NCBI GenBank assembly: GCA_902756345.1
Contig: CACVQR010000009.1
Coordinates: 1 to 64,000, forward strand
From: Fibrobacter succinogenes
Lineage (GTDB): Bacteria; Fibrobacterota; Fibrobacteria; Fibrobacterales; Fibrobacteraceae
DNA length: 64,000 bases
Reading direction: 5' to 3'
Shown: positions 9,321-17,792 of the stretch, in pieces
Layout of the letters: the number at the start of each line of letters is the position of its first letter
Numbering within the stretch: the stretch's first letter is position 1
Translations under genes and position numbers: made by a program
The notes under the pieces: model-generated
Database searches by the model: none
What the model saw: only the letters and a program-made list of their open reading frames with translations
Told to the model about the DNA's origin: nothing

Positions 9321-9346
9321 AACTTTCGCAAAAGTTATAACACTTT

Positions 9347-9375
9347 TTGACTTTTTTTATTAGTATTCCTAGTGA
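9347..9375 (+). promoter_or_regulatory. Possible promoter of the outer membrane barrel gene
   Basis: TTGACT (9347-9352), 17 bases, then TAGTGA (9370-9375), upstream of the gene at 9407. The -35 is good and the -10 weak. Confidence 0.4.
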
Positions 9376-9406
9376 ATTTTAAAATCACCTATTTAAGGAG
9401 TACTAC

Positions 9407-10105
9407 ATGAAAAAAATGTTTCTTGCAGCGGTAACGGCACTCGCCTTGTGCTCTTACAGCTACGCACAGGACGATGAATACGAAGATGAATACGAAGACG
9501 ACGCCCCGGCTCGCGAAGAAGCCCCGGCGATCGAAGAAGATGACGCTCCAGTTGCAAAAACAGAACAGAAAGCCAAGTCCTCTTCTGGAGACGCTTTCCT
9601 GGGCCTCGGTATGGGCCTCACCGACAGTTTCCAACAGATTCACATCAAGTATAAGATTAGCAGCACGTTGACCGCTACCGGTATTTTGCTGTTGAACCAC
9701 CACGGTGAAACCACCTATGAAGCAGGCGGCGTCGAAGTGGACATGGGCGACGATTACACCGCATTCGGCATCGGTGCAGGAATCGACTACTACCTCGACA
9801 CTCCGGTGCTCCCGACTTCCGTGGGCGCAGAACTCGCCTACATCAGCAACGGCGAACAGCTCCTGTCTAACGACGGGGTGACCAAAACCACCTTATCTTC
9901 GGGCAGCCTGAATATTAACTTGATGTTCGGCGTTCACGCAGAACTCGTCAAGAACTTTGAGCTTTCGGGAAAGGCTGGCCTTGGTTTGGAATACAATTTC
10001 TCCGAAACGAATTCCTCCAACGCCAATTCCAGCGTCAAGACGGAAACATCTTATCTTAGCTTCGGTTTGAAAGCCGGCGTTTACGCGACCTGGTTCTTCC
10101 TATAA
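9407..10105 (+). CDS. Small outer membrane beta-barrel protein
   Basis: A 232-residue protein with a cleavable signal peptide (about residues 1-20, ending SYA-Q), a very acidic segment (about 22-48, mostly D/E with A/P), and then alternating polar/hydrophobic strands with many G, Y and T. It ends in a strand closing with ...YATWFFL, a terminal aromatic/hydrophobic residue like those recognised by the BAM machinery. This is the pattern of an eight-strand-type outer membrane protein. AAGGAG (9394-9399) precedes the ATG. The acidic periplasmic or surface segment is unusual. No substrate can be assigned. Confidence 0.8.
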   Translation: MKKMFLAAVTALALCSYSYAQDDEYEDEYEDDAPAREEAPAIEEDDAPVAKTEQKAKSSSGDAFLGLGMGLTDSFQQIHIKYKISSTLTATGILLLNHHGETTYEAGGVEVDMGDDYTAFGIGAGIDYYLDTPVLPTSVGAELAYISNGEQLLSNDGVTKTTLSSGSLNINLMFGVHAELVKNFELSGKAGLGLEYNFSETNSSNANSSVKTETSYLSFGLKAGVYATWFFL

Positions 10106-10195
10106 GACCGCTCGGCTCTATCGCATCAACAAGAATGTGATATCCCCTCGCTCTCGTAACCACGCCTCGTTAAATAAACCTAAGCCGAATACAGC

Positions 10196-10217
10196 AGAAA
10201 CAAGTTTACTTGTTTCT
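10196..10217. repeat. Inverted repeat downstream of the barrel gene
   Basis: AGAAACAAGT and ACTTGTTTCT separated by TT, a perfect 10-bp stem without a T tract. The 10106-10312 spacer also carries a direct repeat GACCGCTCGGCTCT near 10107 and 10278. I see no gene in it. Confidence 0.6.
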
Positions 10218-10312
10218 ATTGTTGAGGCGCCGGTTTATGCAATCATATTGCAATACGAGGCGCTTGTTGCTCACAAAGACCGCTCGGCTCTGTCGCACAA
10301 ACAAAAAAATTT

Positions 10313-10338
10313 AGACCGTCTACTCAGACGGTCTTTTT
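10313..10338. terminator. Rho-independent terminator
   Basis: AGACCGTCT (10313-10321), loop ACTC, AGACGGTCT (10326-10334), then TTTT; preceded by an A-rich run, so it can serve both the barrel gene on the plus strand and the small gene ending at 10359 on the minus strand. Confidence 0.85.
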
Positions 10339-10358
10339 ATATATAACGATCAGCAAAA

Positions 10359-10571
10359 TTATTCCGCGGGTAAGATGATTTCGATATGCCGCGTACTCAC
10401 ATTCAAGAAGTGCGTACGGAACAGATCCTTTTCGCTCCTGTCACTCACGCGCACTTGCGTGACGGCAATAAAGTCCTTGTTTTCACGGATGTAGTCCGTG
10501 AGACGTTCGTCGCGGAGCGTATCGATTTCGCCCGTGATGATAAAGCTGTCGGTCCAAATTTTTACTAGCAT
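10359..10571 (-). CDS. Conserved-looking small protein of unknown function (70 aa)
   Basis: A 70-residue protein beginning MLVKIWTDSFIITGEID and ending in EIILPAE. It has an alternating strand pattern and no membrane segment. The frame is open further upstream, but the composition changes sharply there and that part is antisense to the LOG gene, so ATG 10571 is preferred. It is divergent from the LOG-family gene and followed by a shared terminator. The start resembles small beta-rich proteins that bind or modulate other factors, but I cannot name a family with confidence. Confidence 0.65.
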   Translation of the reverse strand: MLVKIWTDSFIITGEIDTLRDERLTDYIRENKDFIAVTQVRVSDRSEKDLFRTHFLNVSTRHIEIILPAE

Positions 10572-10657
10572 GTTATAAATATAAAGTTTTTTTTGTTTGC
10601 AAGTAGAAAAAAAGCGTTTTTTTGTTGCTTTTTGGCATTTTGAGTGTATTTTAGGGA

Positions 10658-10663
10658 TATAAT
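10658..10663 (+). promoter_or_regulatory. Candidate -10 box for the LOG-family gene
   Basis: A perfect TATAAT 35 bases before ATG 10698. No good -35 at the usual spacing; TTGGCA lies 20 bases upstream. Confidence 0.4.
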
Positions 10664-10697
10664 ACAGATGTTGGCGTACCCAACCAAGGAGTTTACC

Positions 10698-11495
10698 ATG
10701 GCAACGAAAAAGGCAATCAAACTGACCCCCGGCAAAATGATTTACCACAATCTGGAATTTATCGATAGCGATGTCGGGCGCCCGATCAGAATTCTTTCCG
10801 AATTCATGGGTCCTTACCAGATTTTTGCGCAAGAAGGTATCAAGAACACCATCGTGTTCTTCGGTTCCGCCCGCATACTCCCCATGGCCGAACTCAAGAA
10901 ACGCCAAAAGAGCTGCAAGAACAAGACCGAACTTGCGCGACTCAAACGACTGGAAGCCGTCGCCGAATACTATGACGCCGCACGCGAACTGGGCGCAAAA
11001 CTCGGCCGCTGGGCAAACAAGCAACACGACCACGGTTTTGCGGTGATGACCGGTGGCGGTCCGGGCATTATGGAAGCGGGCAACCGTGGCGCAAACGACG
11101 TAGGAACCTCTTCGATCGGCTTAAACATCAAGCTTCCCTTTGAGCAGCACCCGAACCCCTACATCGATGACGATCTGAACCTGCAATTCCGTTACTTCTT
11201 TATCCGTAAGTACTGGTTCATGAAGATGGCAAGAGCACTCGTCGTATTCCCGGGAGGCTTCGGAACGCTCGACGAAATGTTTGAACTCCTGACGCTGATT
11301 CAGACTAAAAAATACGGCGACAAGATGCCCGTCGTGATTTACGGCAGCAAATACTGGAACAAAGTCATCAACTGGAACTACATCGCCGACACAGGAATGA
11401 TCGACAAGGAAGACCTCAAGTTGTTCCATTTCTGCGACACCGTTGAAGATGCTTACAATGTCATTACGACGGCACTCGAAAAAACGATGGAATAA
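10698..11495 (+). CDS. LOG family protein (TIGR00730-like nucleoside monophosphate phosphoribohydrolase)
   Basis: A 265-residue protein with a Rossmann-like fold. It shows the two family motifs: GGGPGIMEAGNRGA (nucleotide-binding loop) and PGGFGTLDEMFELLT (the PGGxGTxxE motif with the catalytic glutamate). Members cleave nucleoside 5'-monophosphates to base and ribose 5-phosphate, as in cytokinin activation; in bacteria the real substrate is often unclear. The frame opens upstream at 10644, but ATG 10698 is preferred because it has a strong AAGGAG at 10686-10691. Length is longer than the short LOG type and fits the long-form subgroup. Cytoplasmic. Confidence 0.92.
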   Translation: MATKKAIKLTPGKMIYHNLEFIDSDVGRPIRILSEFMGPYQIFAQEGIKNTIVFFGSARILPMAELKKRQKSCKNKTELARLKRLEAVAEYYDAARELGAKLGRWANKQHDHGFAVMTGGGPGIMEAGNRGANDVGTSSIGLNIKLPFEQHPNPYIDDDLNLQFRYFFIRKYWFMKMARALVVFPGGFGTLDEMFELLTLIQTKKYGDKMPVVIYGSKYWNKVINWNYIADTGMIDKEDLKLFHFCDTVEDAYNVITTALEKTME

Positions 11496-11499
11496 GAAT

Positions 11500-11575
11500 A
11501 TTTCAGAATTCGGAATTCGGATTTCAGATTTATTTAAAATATCAACTCTGAATTCTGAACTCTGAATTCCGAAAT
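11500..11575. repeat. Long imperfect inverted repeat rich in GAATTC
   Basis: Arms 11500-11528 and 11547-11575 pair over 29 positions with about 24 matches and an 18-base loop. The unit (TC)AGAATTC recurs several times. It fills the spacer between the LOG gene and the kinase gene; there is no clear T tract, but as RNA it would fold into a long hairpin. Confidence 0.7.
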
Positions 11576-11590
11576 AGCTATCTTTGGGGC

Positions 11591-12691
11591 ATGATTCGAA
11601 ACATTCTGGCAGAAACTTTAGATCGAGTATCTAGAAATTTGGCTCTCCGCCCGAACTACACCATGGAAGAATACCAGCGGTGGTTCGACCAGAATCCCGA
11701 ATACATGCACAACGGTGCCATGCAGCACATTCAGCTGATAGAGCCCCTGACACTCGAAGGCACCAACAACCTGTACCGCGCCCAGTACTGGCTGGAACAC
11801 CCGAACGACCCCAGCCGCTACGTGGAACAGGAAATCGTCGTCAAGATTTGCAAGTTTTGGGCCAGCCCCGGCAAGAACAGGCTCCACCGCCTGAACAGCC
11901 TCTTGAGCGCGTTCCAAGATGAAATCCGCATCAACAACCTGATTCACGCCACCAATATCGAAGGCGTGGTCCAGAGCATGGGCGGCGGCATTGCCGGCAG
12001 ACACCCTTACCTCAAGATGGAGTTTATTAAGGGTTGCTCTCTGGATAGGCTATTCAAGAAAGAACTAAGTGACGACGAAATTTTGCACCGAGTCGCCCAA
12101 CTCGCCTACCTGGCCAACACGATTAGCCAGCTGCATTACTACCAGGTAGTGCACAAGGATTTAAAGCCCAAGAACCTGCTCCTGTGCCAGAATCCGCAGC
12201 ACAAGAACAATCACAAGATTCTCGTGTGCGACTTCGGTTACGCCCAGGCGAAAATGCGCGACACCATCACCGAATACGGTGGTCAAATGACGCCTTGCTA
12301 CAGCGCGCCCGAACAGGCAATCATGGGCGAAAACCTGTCGGCATCGGTGGACTACTTCAGTTTCGGAATCATCGTGCACGAATACCTGACTGGCGAAAAA
12401 CTGTTCCCGCACGCCATGGATATTTTCATTGAAGACGGCTACCGCATTACCGACCGTTACCTGGAATACCTGAAGACCGGCCGCGAAAACCGCTTTAGCG
12501 ATCCGAGGTTTCCGGAACTTGCGCAGTGGATTGACAACCTCACCATTTTCGACAGCTTTGAACGCATGCAGAGCTGCCCGAACTTGTTTGATATTGCTCA
12601 CAAATTGCGCGAACGTGTAAACGCCCAAGGCTACCGCGACGTGAACACGGACTTCTTGTGGAATCAGCTGCGCGAATACAACCGCTTTTAA
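11591..12691 (+). CDS. Serine/threonine protein kinase
   Basis: A 366-residue cytoplasmic kinase with no membrane segment. Eukaryotic-type kinase landmarks are visible: the VVKICK strand with the ATP-contacting lysine, the catalytic loop VVHKDLKPKNLLL (HKD in place of HRD), the metal-binding DFG in VCDFGYAQ, a CYSAPEQA activation/APE segment and SVDYFSFGIIVHEYLTG in helix F. The glycine-rich loop is poorly conserved. No sensor domain is attached, so the input is unknown. The next gene, a membrane protein, begins 47 bases downstream and could be a partner or substrate, but that is only positional inference. Confidence 0.88.
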   Translation: MIRNILAETLDRVSRNLALRPNYTMEEYQRWFDQNPEYMHNGAMQHIQLIEPLTLEGTNNLYRAQYWLEHPNDPSRYVEQEIVVKICKFWASPGKNRLHRLNSLLSAFQDEIRINNLIHATNIEGVVQSMGGGIAGRHPYLKMEFIKGCSLDRLFKKELSDDEILHRVAQLAYLANTISQLHYYQVVHKDLKPKNLLLCQNPQHKNNHKILVCDFGYAQAKMRDTITEYGGQMTPCYSAPEQAIMGENLSASVDYFSFGIIVHEYLTGEKLFPHAMDIFIEDGYRITDRYLEYLKTGRENRFSDPRFPELAQWIDNLTIFDSFERMQSCPNLFDIAHKLRERVNAQGYRDVNTDFLWNQLREYNRF

Positions 12692-12738
12692 GAAAAATAA
12701 AATTTTCATTTTCATATTCATTAGTATATATTCAGGAT

Positions 12739-14199
12739 ATGAATAAGTCCTCTATCTCGAATATTACTGCTCTTTTGAAGAAAATTAAGCCAATCCATTA
12801 CTTGGTGGTTTTGGCAATTATAGGCATCGGCATTTTTAACGCCGTCACCGGAATCATGCCGCAAATCAAGCAAAGCAGCTACGAAAAGGGAATCGAAAAA
12901 TCCTTTGACAAGTGGTGGGAAGAAGAGGGCGCAAACCAGTTCAAAATCGTCGGAATCGAACCGACCGAAAAAGTCCGTCAAGAAGAATTCGAACAATTCC
13001 GCAACAGGGCCTTTGCCTTGAAGCCGTCTTACATTGTCGAAGACCGCATCGAAATCATGAAAAAGGATTTCCGCGAGTGGTGGGAAATCAGGGGCGGCAA
13101 AGAAGAATTTATAGCAAAGCACAACCGCTACCCGGGCGAATCAGACTTTAGAAGCGAACTTGCCGAATGGATCGACAACTACACCGACAAATTCGCCCGC
13201 TACAACATGGCGTTTGTCCCCAAGAAAGAACAGTACGACCGACTGCTCACCAGCTGGATTCTGTTCCCGAGCGCGTGGAGCTACATTCTGTTCGCGGTAC
13301 TTTTCATGTTTACGCTTATACGTTTGGAAAAGCGTTGGCAATGGTTTATTCTGTGGGGCTGCATTGTCGGCTGGACCCTCTGTGGCGGCATCTTGGTAAG
13401 CATCATGACCGGCACGAGTTTCTTTGACCACTACAGCGGTGAACGCTACATGGGCATGAGCCTGACGATTGCGTTCTTGCTCGGAGCGACTGCATTTGCC
13501 CCGCGCAAGGATTTGACTTCGCAGTCGGTTTCAGCCGTTTGTATTACCGGACTCTTGCTCGACATGGCGGTCAACTGGTTTGTCAATCCGAACATTTTCG
13601 GGGCTGTCACAGTGCTTTCACCTGTAGCCTTTGGCGCAGGCGCATTTGCCGGATTAAAAATCGAAACCCGCCGCAAGACCCGTTATGAACTCAAGCAAGA
13701 GGCTTTGCAAGAAAGAGCCCGTCGCATTGAAAAGCGCAACCCCATGGCCGAGTTGAAGAACAAGACTCGAACCATGATTCAGTCGGGCATTGAAAACGCC
13801 AAGGGCGGTCGCCCCGAACAGGCTTTCAGCCTACTCACGCAATCGATGGTCCAACTCTTGCAGGAACACCCTGTCGACAAGGCTACAGTACTTTCTCTGG
13901 CCGACAGCATGAACAAGCTCTACATCGAAATCTCGAGCAACCAGTGGCTTGAATGGGGCGAAATCGCCAAGGCGAAAAACGCGCCCGAAGCGGCAATCAT
14001 GCTTTTGAAGAAAGGACTTTCGCTCGAGAAAGACAAGAACTTCGCAAGGCGCGCCCTCTATACTTTGGGCGAGACTTGCGTCACGAATAAGATCGAGCTG
14101 GAAGATGGAATCAAGCGCTTGCAGAAAGTAATTGAAATGAATTCGACCGACATTCTTGCAAAGCAGGCGCAAAGAATCTTGGACAACGTCCAAAAGTAA
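12739..14199 (+). CDS. Multi-pass membrane protein with C-terminal helical repeats
   Basis: A 486-residue protein of unknown function. After one N-terminal membrane helix (about residues 18-38) comes a soluble, charged region (about 45-175) and then five to six closely spaced membrane helices (about 180-330). The C-terminal 140 residues are soluble and helical with TPR-like spacing (GRPEQAFSLLTQSM, APEAAIMLLKKGL). The architecture of six clustered helices plus TPR recalls rhomboid-like proteins, but I do not see an unambiguous GxSG or catalytic His. ATG 12739 is preferred over upstream codons inside the kinase gene. It is probably co-transcribed with the kinase. Confidence 0.75.
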   Translation: MNKSSISNITALLKKIKPIHYLVVLAIIGIGIFNAVTGIMPQIKQSSYEKGIEKSFDKWWEEEGANQFKIVGIEPTEKVRQEEFEQFRNRAFALKPSYIVEDRIEIMKKDFREWWEIRGGKEEFIAKHNRYPGESDFRSELAEWIDNYTDKFARYNMAFVPKKEQYDRLLTSWILFPSAWSYILFAVLFMFTLIRLEKRWQWFILWGCIVGWTLCGGILVSIMTGTSFFDHYSGERYMGMSLTIAFLLGATAFAPRKDLTSQSVSAVCITGLLLDMAVNWFVNPNIFGAVTVLSPVAFGAGAFAGLKIETRRKTRYELKQEALQERARRIEKRNPMAELKNKTRTMIQSGIENAKGGRPEQAFSLLTQSMVQLLQEHPVDKATVLSLADSMNKLYIEISSNQWLEWGEIAKAKNAPEAAIMLLKKGLSLEKDKNFARRALYTLGETCVTNKIELEDGIKRLQKVIEMNSTDILAKQAQRILDNVQK

Positions 14200-14214
14200 T
14201 TCGCCGAGCGAAGG

Positions 14215-14298
14215 CAATAGGCAGGAAGCCTATTGTTGGAGCGAAGGACGAACAACGACTTACTAATCCTTTTGGAGTTCTCTCTTTTCGTTGTTCGT
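14215..14298. repeat. Two inverted repeats between convergent genes
   Basis: CAATAGGC-AGGAA-GCCTATTG (14215-14235), and an 11-bp pair ACGAACAACGA (14248-14258) / TCGTTGTTCGT (14288-14298) with a 29-base loop. They lie between the stop codons at 14199 and 14302 and may act as a bidirectional terminator, though T tracts are poor. Confidence 0.6.
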
Positions 14299-14301
14299 AT
14301 A

Positions 14302-16656
14302 TTATTGTATATAGCGGCGCTTGACGGCGCCATTCTTTGTATATTCCACCACCATCACATGCGCAGCAGGCATCTTGGCAGGTTTCTGAATGCCCGAGAA
14401 TAGCGGGCGGCCTTGCAAGTCGAAGATGCGGTAGAAGGCTGTTTCTGCTTCGGGGGCAAGATTCACACGCTGAGCAATCGCAGTCGTGCTACTGCTAGAT
14501 CCTTCGACTTCGCTCAGGATGACACTGGAGGAAGATTCTGCAACGCTCGACGAAGATTCTACACTCGACGACGATTCCGCGACTTCGGACGAAGACGATT
14601 CGGGCTCAACCGTTCCCTCGACCGTAAACGTGACGTATTCCGACATCCAGGTGAGCCCGGAGTTATCCGTCACGACAGCAACGGCAGAATGCATACCCGG
14701 AGCAAGGCCCTCGGCATTCACCTGGTAAGGCGATGCCGTTGCTGAACCGACTAAAGTCGTTCCGACATAAAAATCAACCTTCTTGACAGAGCCGTCGTTA
14801 TCCTTGGCGGTGGCACTCAAGGTGACAGCCTTGCCGGCATCGAACTTGGCCCCTGCAGAAGGCGCTGTCATAGAAACACTTGCCGCCTTGTTGCTCTGGC
14901 CAAAGCCCTGGTTGTATTCGGGCATCTTGCCGTAGCGACCACCCACACCTGCTAGGCTCGGGATTTCTTTCGGGAGATTTGCAACGGTGCGTTTTTCGAA
15001 ACTGTAGCTCGGGTTGAAAGTTTGCGCCTGCGGAACGCCCTGCGTCACCGTACCGTTGTAGCGGTGCTGCTGTTTGGTTCCGCTCCCGAACGTGACTCCG
15101 CTAAAGTAAACGTAGCCGTTGTCGCCCCATTCGGCGAGGTAACCGTTGCCGTTATCGATATAGCTGTTCTCGTAGCGCACGTAGGCCTTCGCGCTTGCAC
15201 TATGGCCGTTTGCACCCGCCACAAAGAAGCGGTTGTAATCCACATACTGGTTGTACAAATGCACCTGCGAACCGTTGTTTTCGCCCGTCACCTTCGGCAC
15301 GCGGCCATAAGTATTGTGCCAGTAGTTATTTGCATAAGTCAGGTGGGCATCTTCGACAAGTGCCATGTAAGGATCGGTTCCCCAGCAGTTGAAATCGTTT
15401 GCGCCGTCAAAATCCAGGTAACTGATGGTGGCGTCGTCCACGAATTCCATGTCCATACCGTCGCTAATCCACTTGTAGCTGATGTGGTCGGCCCAGAAGC
15501 CCTTCACATGCTTCGACGCGGTCCCAACCGTTTCAAGGCCATCGCCACCTTCAATCAGGTGCGGGTTCACGTCATAAATGGCAAGGTTGCGGTAAATGTG
15601 GTTGTACGAGCCCTCGTTACTGCGCACCACTATGGATGCGCCACGCAGGTTCGCGCCGCGACCCATGCCCACGAGGCTCTTGTTCGGCTTGGTGGTAATC
15701 CAGTTGCTCCACGCCTGCAGATTGTCCGACTCCTTCACGATTTCAAGTCCGGATTCGCCGAGGCTTGCGCAACTGTTCTTTTCGAAGGCGATGCGGTAAA
15801 ACTTGTTCGTCTTGCCCGTCACGCGGTTCTTCTCGCTGCAAGTCGTGCGGCACCAAGTACGCCCTTGCTTGTTCGCCTCGGTTACCGCATTGCGCATTTG
15901 CCTAAAATCGTAAGTGCCTTCGGGCACAAGGATTGTCACCGCATCGTTACTCTGCAAGTACTTGCGGATGCTTGCGGAATCGCTCGCGAAAACGATATTG
16001 CCGGCAGCACCGCCCGTCGTCGAAGCGCCAAATCCTTCGGCCTTCACGTTGAACGTGAACAGCAGAACGGCCGTCGGGTCGGTTTCGGCAGAAGTCCAAA
16101 TCCACTTGGCCTGCGTATTCGCGGCAAAACCATTCAAGGTTGCACCGCTCGGAAGCTTGTTGCTTGCGTAGTTAAGGGTTGTCGCACCGCCCCACTGGCT
16201 AAGGTCGCGGCCCTTGTTTTTCCACGAGTTGTTGCTCACTGCAGGCTTTGATTTCCAACCACTGCCGGAATAGTAAGACTTGTCCAGGTCGTCAATCTGC
16301 ACCATGACGCCCGGGGCACCCTTGCCGTTCACGCCCACGACCGAAATAGCATTTTCACCGGGAAGGAACGTCATCGGCACAAAGCGCACGCGGCCCGCCT
16401 GGTTGTCCTGTGCAAGGAGAGCGCCATTGTGGTAGAGCCTGTAGCCGCCATCGGCTACGATCCAGATACCCGGACCTTCGCCCGCATTATACGTCGCGGC
16501 CACCAGCTGCGAGCCCACCTTGTCGCCGCCCCCATAAGCCGCTTCAGAAGGGAGTTGAACCACTTCTGTCGCAGGGACAGCGGCATGCACCGCAGAAATT
16601 CCAAAAAGCGAGACAAAGCCCGCTAAAGCCAACCCAACATCCTTTTTGACTCCCAT
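14302..16656 (-). CDS. Secreted pectate lyase (PL1 family) with Ig-like domain and C-terminal sorting tail
   Basis: A 784-residue secreted enzyme that should cleave de-esterified homogalacturonan by beta-elimination. It has a signal peptide (about 1-26), an N-terminal beta-rich region of unknown role (to about 225), a parallel beta-helix of PL1 type (about 230-560, with VPEGTYDF, SLVGMG, the catalytic-type YGRVPKV arginine motif), a bacterial Ig-like domain (about 595-685, KVDFYVGTTLVG), a poly-serine linker and a C-terminal region beginning FYRIFDLQGRPL and ending RRYIQ, like type IX sorting tails. The serine linker contains VILSEVEGSSSS, encoded by an inserted palindromic repeat (see 14498). 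It is divergent from the TIGR02147 regulator. Confidence 0.88.
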   Translation of the reverse strand: MGVKKDVGLALAGFVSLFGISAVHAAVPATEVVQLPSEAAYGGGDKVGSQLVAATYNAGEGPGIWIVADGGYRLYHNGALLAQDNQAGRVRFVPMTFLPGENAISVVGVNGKGAPGVMVQIDDLDKSYYSGSGWKSKPAVSNNSWKNKGRDLSQWGGATTLNYASNKLPSGATLNGFAANTQAKWIWTSAETDPTAVLLFTFNVKAEGFGASTTGGAAGNIVFASDSASIRKYLQSNDAVTILVPEGTYDFRQMRNAVTEANKQGRTWCRTTCSEKNRVTGKTNKFYRIAFEKNSCASLGESGLEIVKESDNLQAWSNWITTKPNKSLVGMGRGANLRGASIVVRSNEGSYNHIYRNLAIYDVNPHLIEGGDGLETVGTASKHVKGFWADHISYKWISDGMDMEFVDDATISYLDFDGANDFNCWGTDPYMALVEDAHLTYANNYWHNTYGRVPKVTGENNGSQVHLYNQYVDYNRFFVAGANGHSASAKAYVRYENSYIDNGNGYLAEWGDNGYVYFSGVTFGSGTKQQHRYNGTVTQGVPQAQTFNPSYSFEKRTVANLPKEIPSLAGVGGRYGKMPEYNQGFGQSNKAASVSMTAPSAGAKFDAGKAVTLSATAKDNDGSVKKVDFYVGTTLVGSATASPYQVNAEGLAPGMHSAVAVVTDNSGLTWMSEYVTFTVEGTVEPESSSSEVAESSSSVESSSSVAESSSSVILSEVEGSSSSTTAIAQRVNLAPEAETAFYRIFDLQGRPLFSGIQKPAKMPAAHVMVVEYTKNGAVKRRYIQ
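14498..14523. repeat. ILSEVEGS-type repetitive element inside a coding linker
   Basis: The sequence GATCCTTCGACTTCGCTCAG and the following GATGAC match a dispersed repeat known from many bacterial genomes, which is translated as ILSEVEGS, STSLRMT or FDFAQDD depending on frame. Here it is in frame in the poly-serine linker of the PL1 lyase. Confidence 0.7.
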
Positions 16657-16784
16657 TTTTTCCTCTTTTTGTAATATTGCCTTTTATAATCTAATTTTGG
16701 CACTTTTGTTTTCAAAACGTTATCCACCAAGCCCATTAATATGTGTTTGGTTGTTGACAACGATTGTAAAAACCCGTTTTACGC

Positions 16785-16810
16785 AAAAAAAATACACTCC
16801 TATCGGAGTG
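16785..16810 (-). terminator. Terminator-like hairpin in the leader of the PL1 gene
   Basis: On the minus strand CACTCC (16810-16805), loop GATA, GGAGTG (16800-16795), then TA and eight T. No minus-strand gene ends upstream of it, since the neighbour is divergent. It therefore lies in the 5' region of the PL1 gene starting at 16656 and may act as an attenuator. Confidence 0.6.
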
Positions 16811-16835
16811 CTGGGTAGGTTTTTTGAAATTTAGG

Positions 16836-16851
16836 GTTGTCCGCGGACTAC
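16836..16851. promoter_or_regulatory. GTTGTC-type palindrome (operator candidate)
   Basis: GTTGTCCGCGGACTAC, matching the pattern GTTGTC-N4-GACAAC with one mismatch; followed by CGG as at the other copies. A compact relative, GTTGTTGACAAC, lies at 16750-16761. Located between the divergent PL1 and TIGR02147 genes. Confidence 0.55.
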
Positions 16852-16952
16852 GGCCAAAAAACGCCGATATGTTTCCATTTTTAATGTATTTTATACACCA
16901 TAATAATAAAATTTTACTTTACATTTACAAATATTTATCTAACTTTAGCAAC

Positions 16953-17792
16953 ATGAGCAATGTTTCCACAATTAGTGTATTTATGTACTTTGATTACCGG
17001 GATTATATCCGGGCCGTTGTGGAAGCATTGCAATCCAGAGGGCAGTCCATCCGTTCCATTCAAGAAAGCGCCGGAGTCTCGGGTTCCGCCTTTTTCAACC
17101 GCATTCTGGACGGATCCCGCCCGCTTTCTGCTGCAAACGCAAAGACGCTCGCCAAAGCCTGGGGGCTTTCCGATGAAGAATCCGAATACTTTCTGACGCT
17201 AGTCCGCTTCGGCAACGAAAAGAACGTGGACGAACGCGAAAACTTGCTCAAGAAACTCCTCACCGTACGCGCCAACAAGCAGGAATACGAGCTCCAGGAT
17301 TCCGCCCTCAAGTTCTTTTCGAAGTGGTACTACCCCGTCTTGCGCGACTTGTTGCCGCTCCTCCCCGCAAACACCCCCGCCGAGAAAATCGGCCGGATGT
17401 TCACGCCCGCGCTTCGCGCCCCGCAAGTGCAAAGCGGAGTCAAGTACCTAAAGGAAGCCGGATTCGTTTCTTTGAACGATGACGGAACCTACCATGTCGA
17501 GCAACCCACCATCTCGACGCCGCCCCGCGTGCGCTCTACCATTCTGCGCAAATACCATTTAAAGAACCTCGAAGTCAATAGCGAAGTTTACGACCTGTTC
17601 TCGAGCGATGACCGCAGCATCACCAGCGTAACCTGCAGCCTTTCCAAGGAAAGCTTCGAAAAGGTTCGCGAAGAAATCGCCAAGCTTCGCGAAAAGATTT
17701 TGGCCATGTCCCGCGAAGAAAAGAACCCCGACCGCGTCTGTCATGTCGGATTCCAGCTCGTGAACCGCGCCAAGGTGAAGGAGGGCAAATAA
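16953..17792 (+). CDS. TIGR02147 family regulator (copy A)
   Basis: A 279-residue cytoplasmic protein of the family TIGR02147, first described as a large paralogous family in Fibrobacter succinogenes. The N-terminus has the family opening FDYRDYIRAVVEAL, then a lambda-repressor-like helix-turn-helix (about residues 25-75, SIQESAGVSGSAFFNRIL and LAKAWGLSDEE). A central conserved KWYYPVLRDLL and the C-terminal DRSITSVTCSLSKESFEKV correspond to segments in the other two copies in this window. It is likely a DNA-binding regulator. Start may be 16953 or 16983; neither has a good ribosome binding site. The stop overlaps the lipoprotein start by one base (TAATG), and a GH5 cellulase follows. Confidence 0.85.
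   Translation: MSNVSTISVFMYFDYRDYIRAVVEALQSRGQSIRSIQESAGVSGSAFFNRILDGSRPLSAANAKTLAKAWGLSDEESEYFLTLVRFGNEKNVDERENLLKKLLTVRANKQEYELQDSALKFFSKWYYPVLRDLLPLLPANTPAEKIGRMFTPALRAPQVQSGVKYLKEAGFVSLNDDGTYHVEQPTISTPPRVRSTILRKYHLKNLEVNSEVYDLFSSDDRSITSVTCSLSKESFEKVREEIAKLREKILAMSREEKNPDRVCHVGFQLVNRAKVKEGK

Larger units (their letters stand above)
16657..16952. other. Divergent control region between PL1 lyase and TIGR02147 operon
   Basis: 296 bases without a gene. It contains GTTGTTGACAAC (16750-16761), a minus-strand terminator hairpin (16785-16810), the palindrome at 16836-16851, and A/T-rich sequence from 16860 to 16950. A possible plus-strand promoter is TTTACT (16913-16918), 17 bases, TATCTA (16936-16941), which would give an almost leaderless message. 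Confidence 0.6.

Noticed and set aside
12739..14199. Rhomboid protease with TPR domain
   Set aside because: Topology is suggestive, but I could not find a clear GxSG serine motif and matching catalytic histidine.
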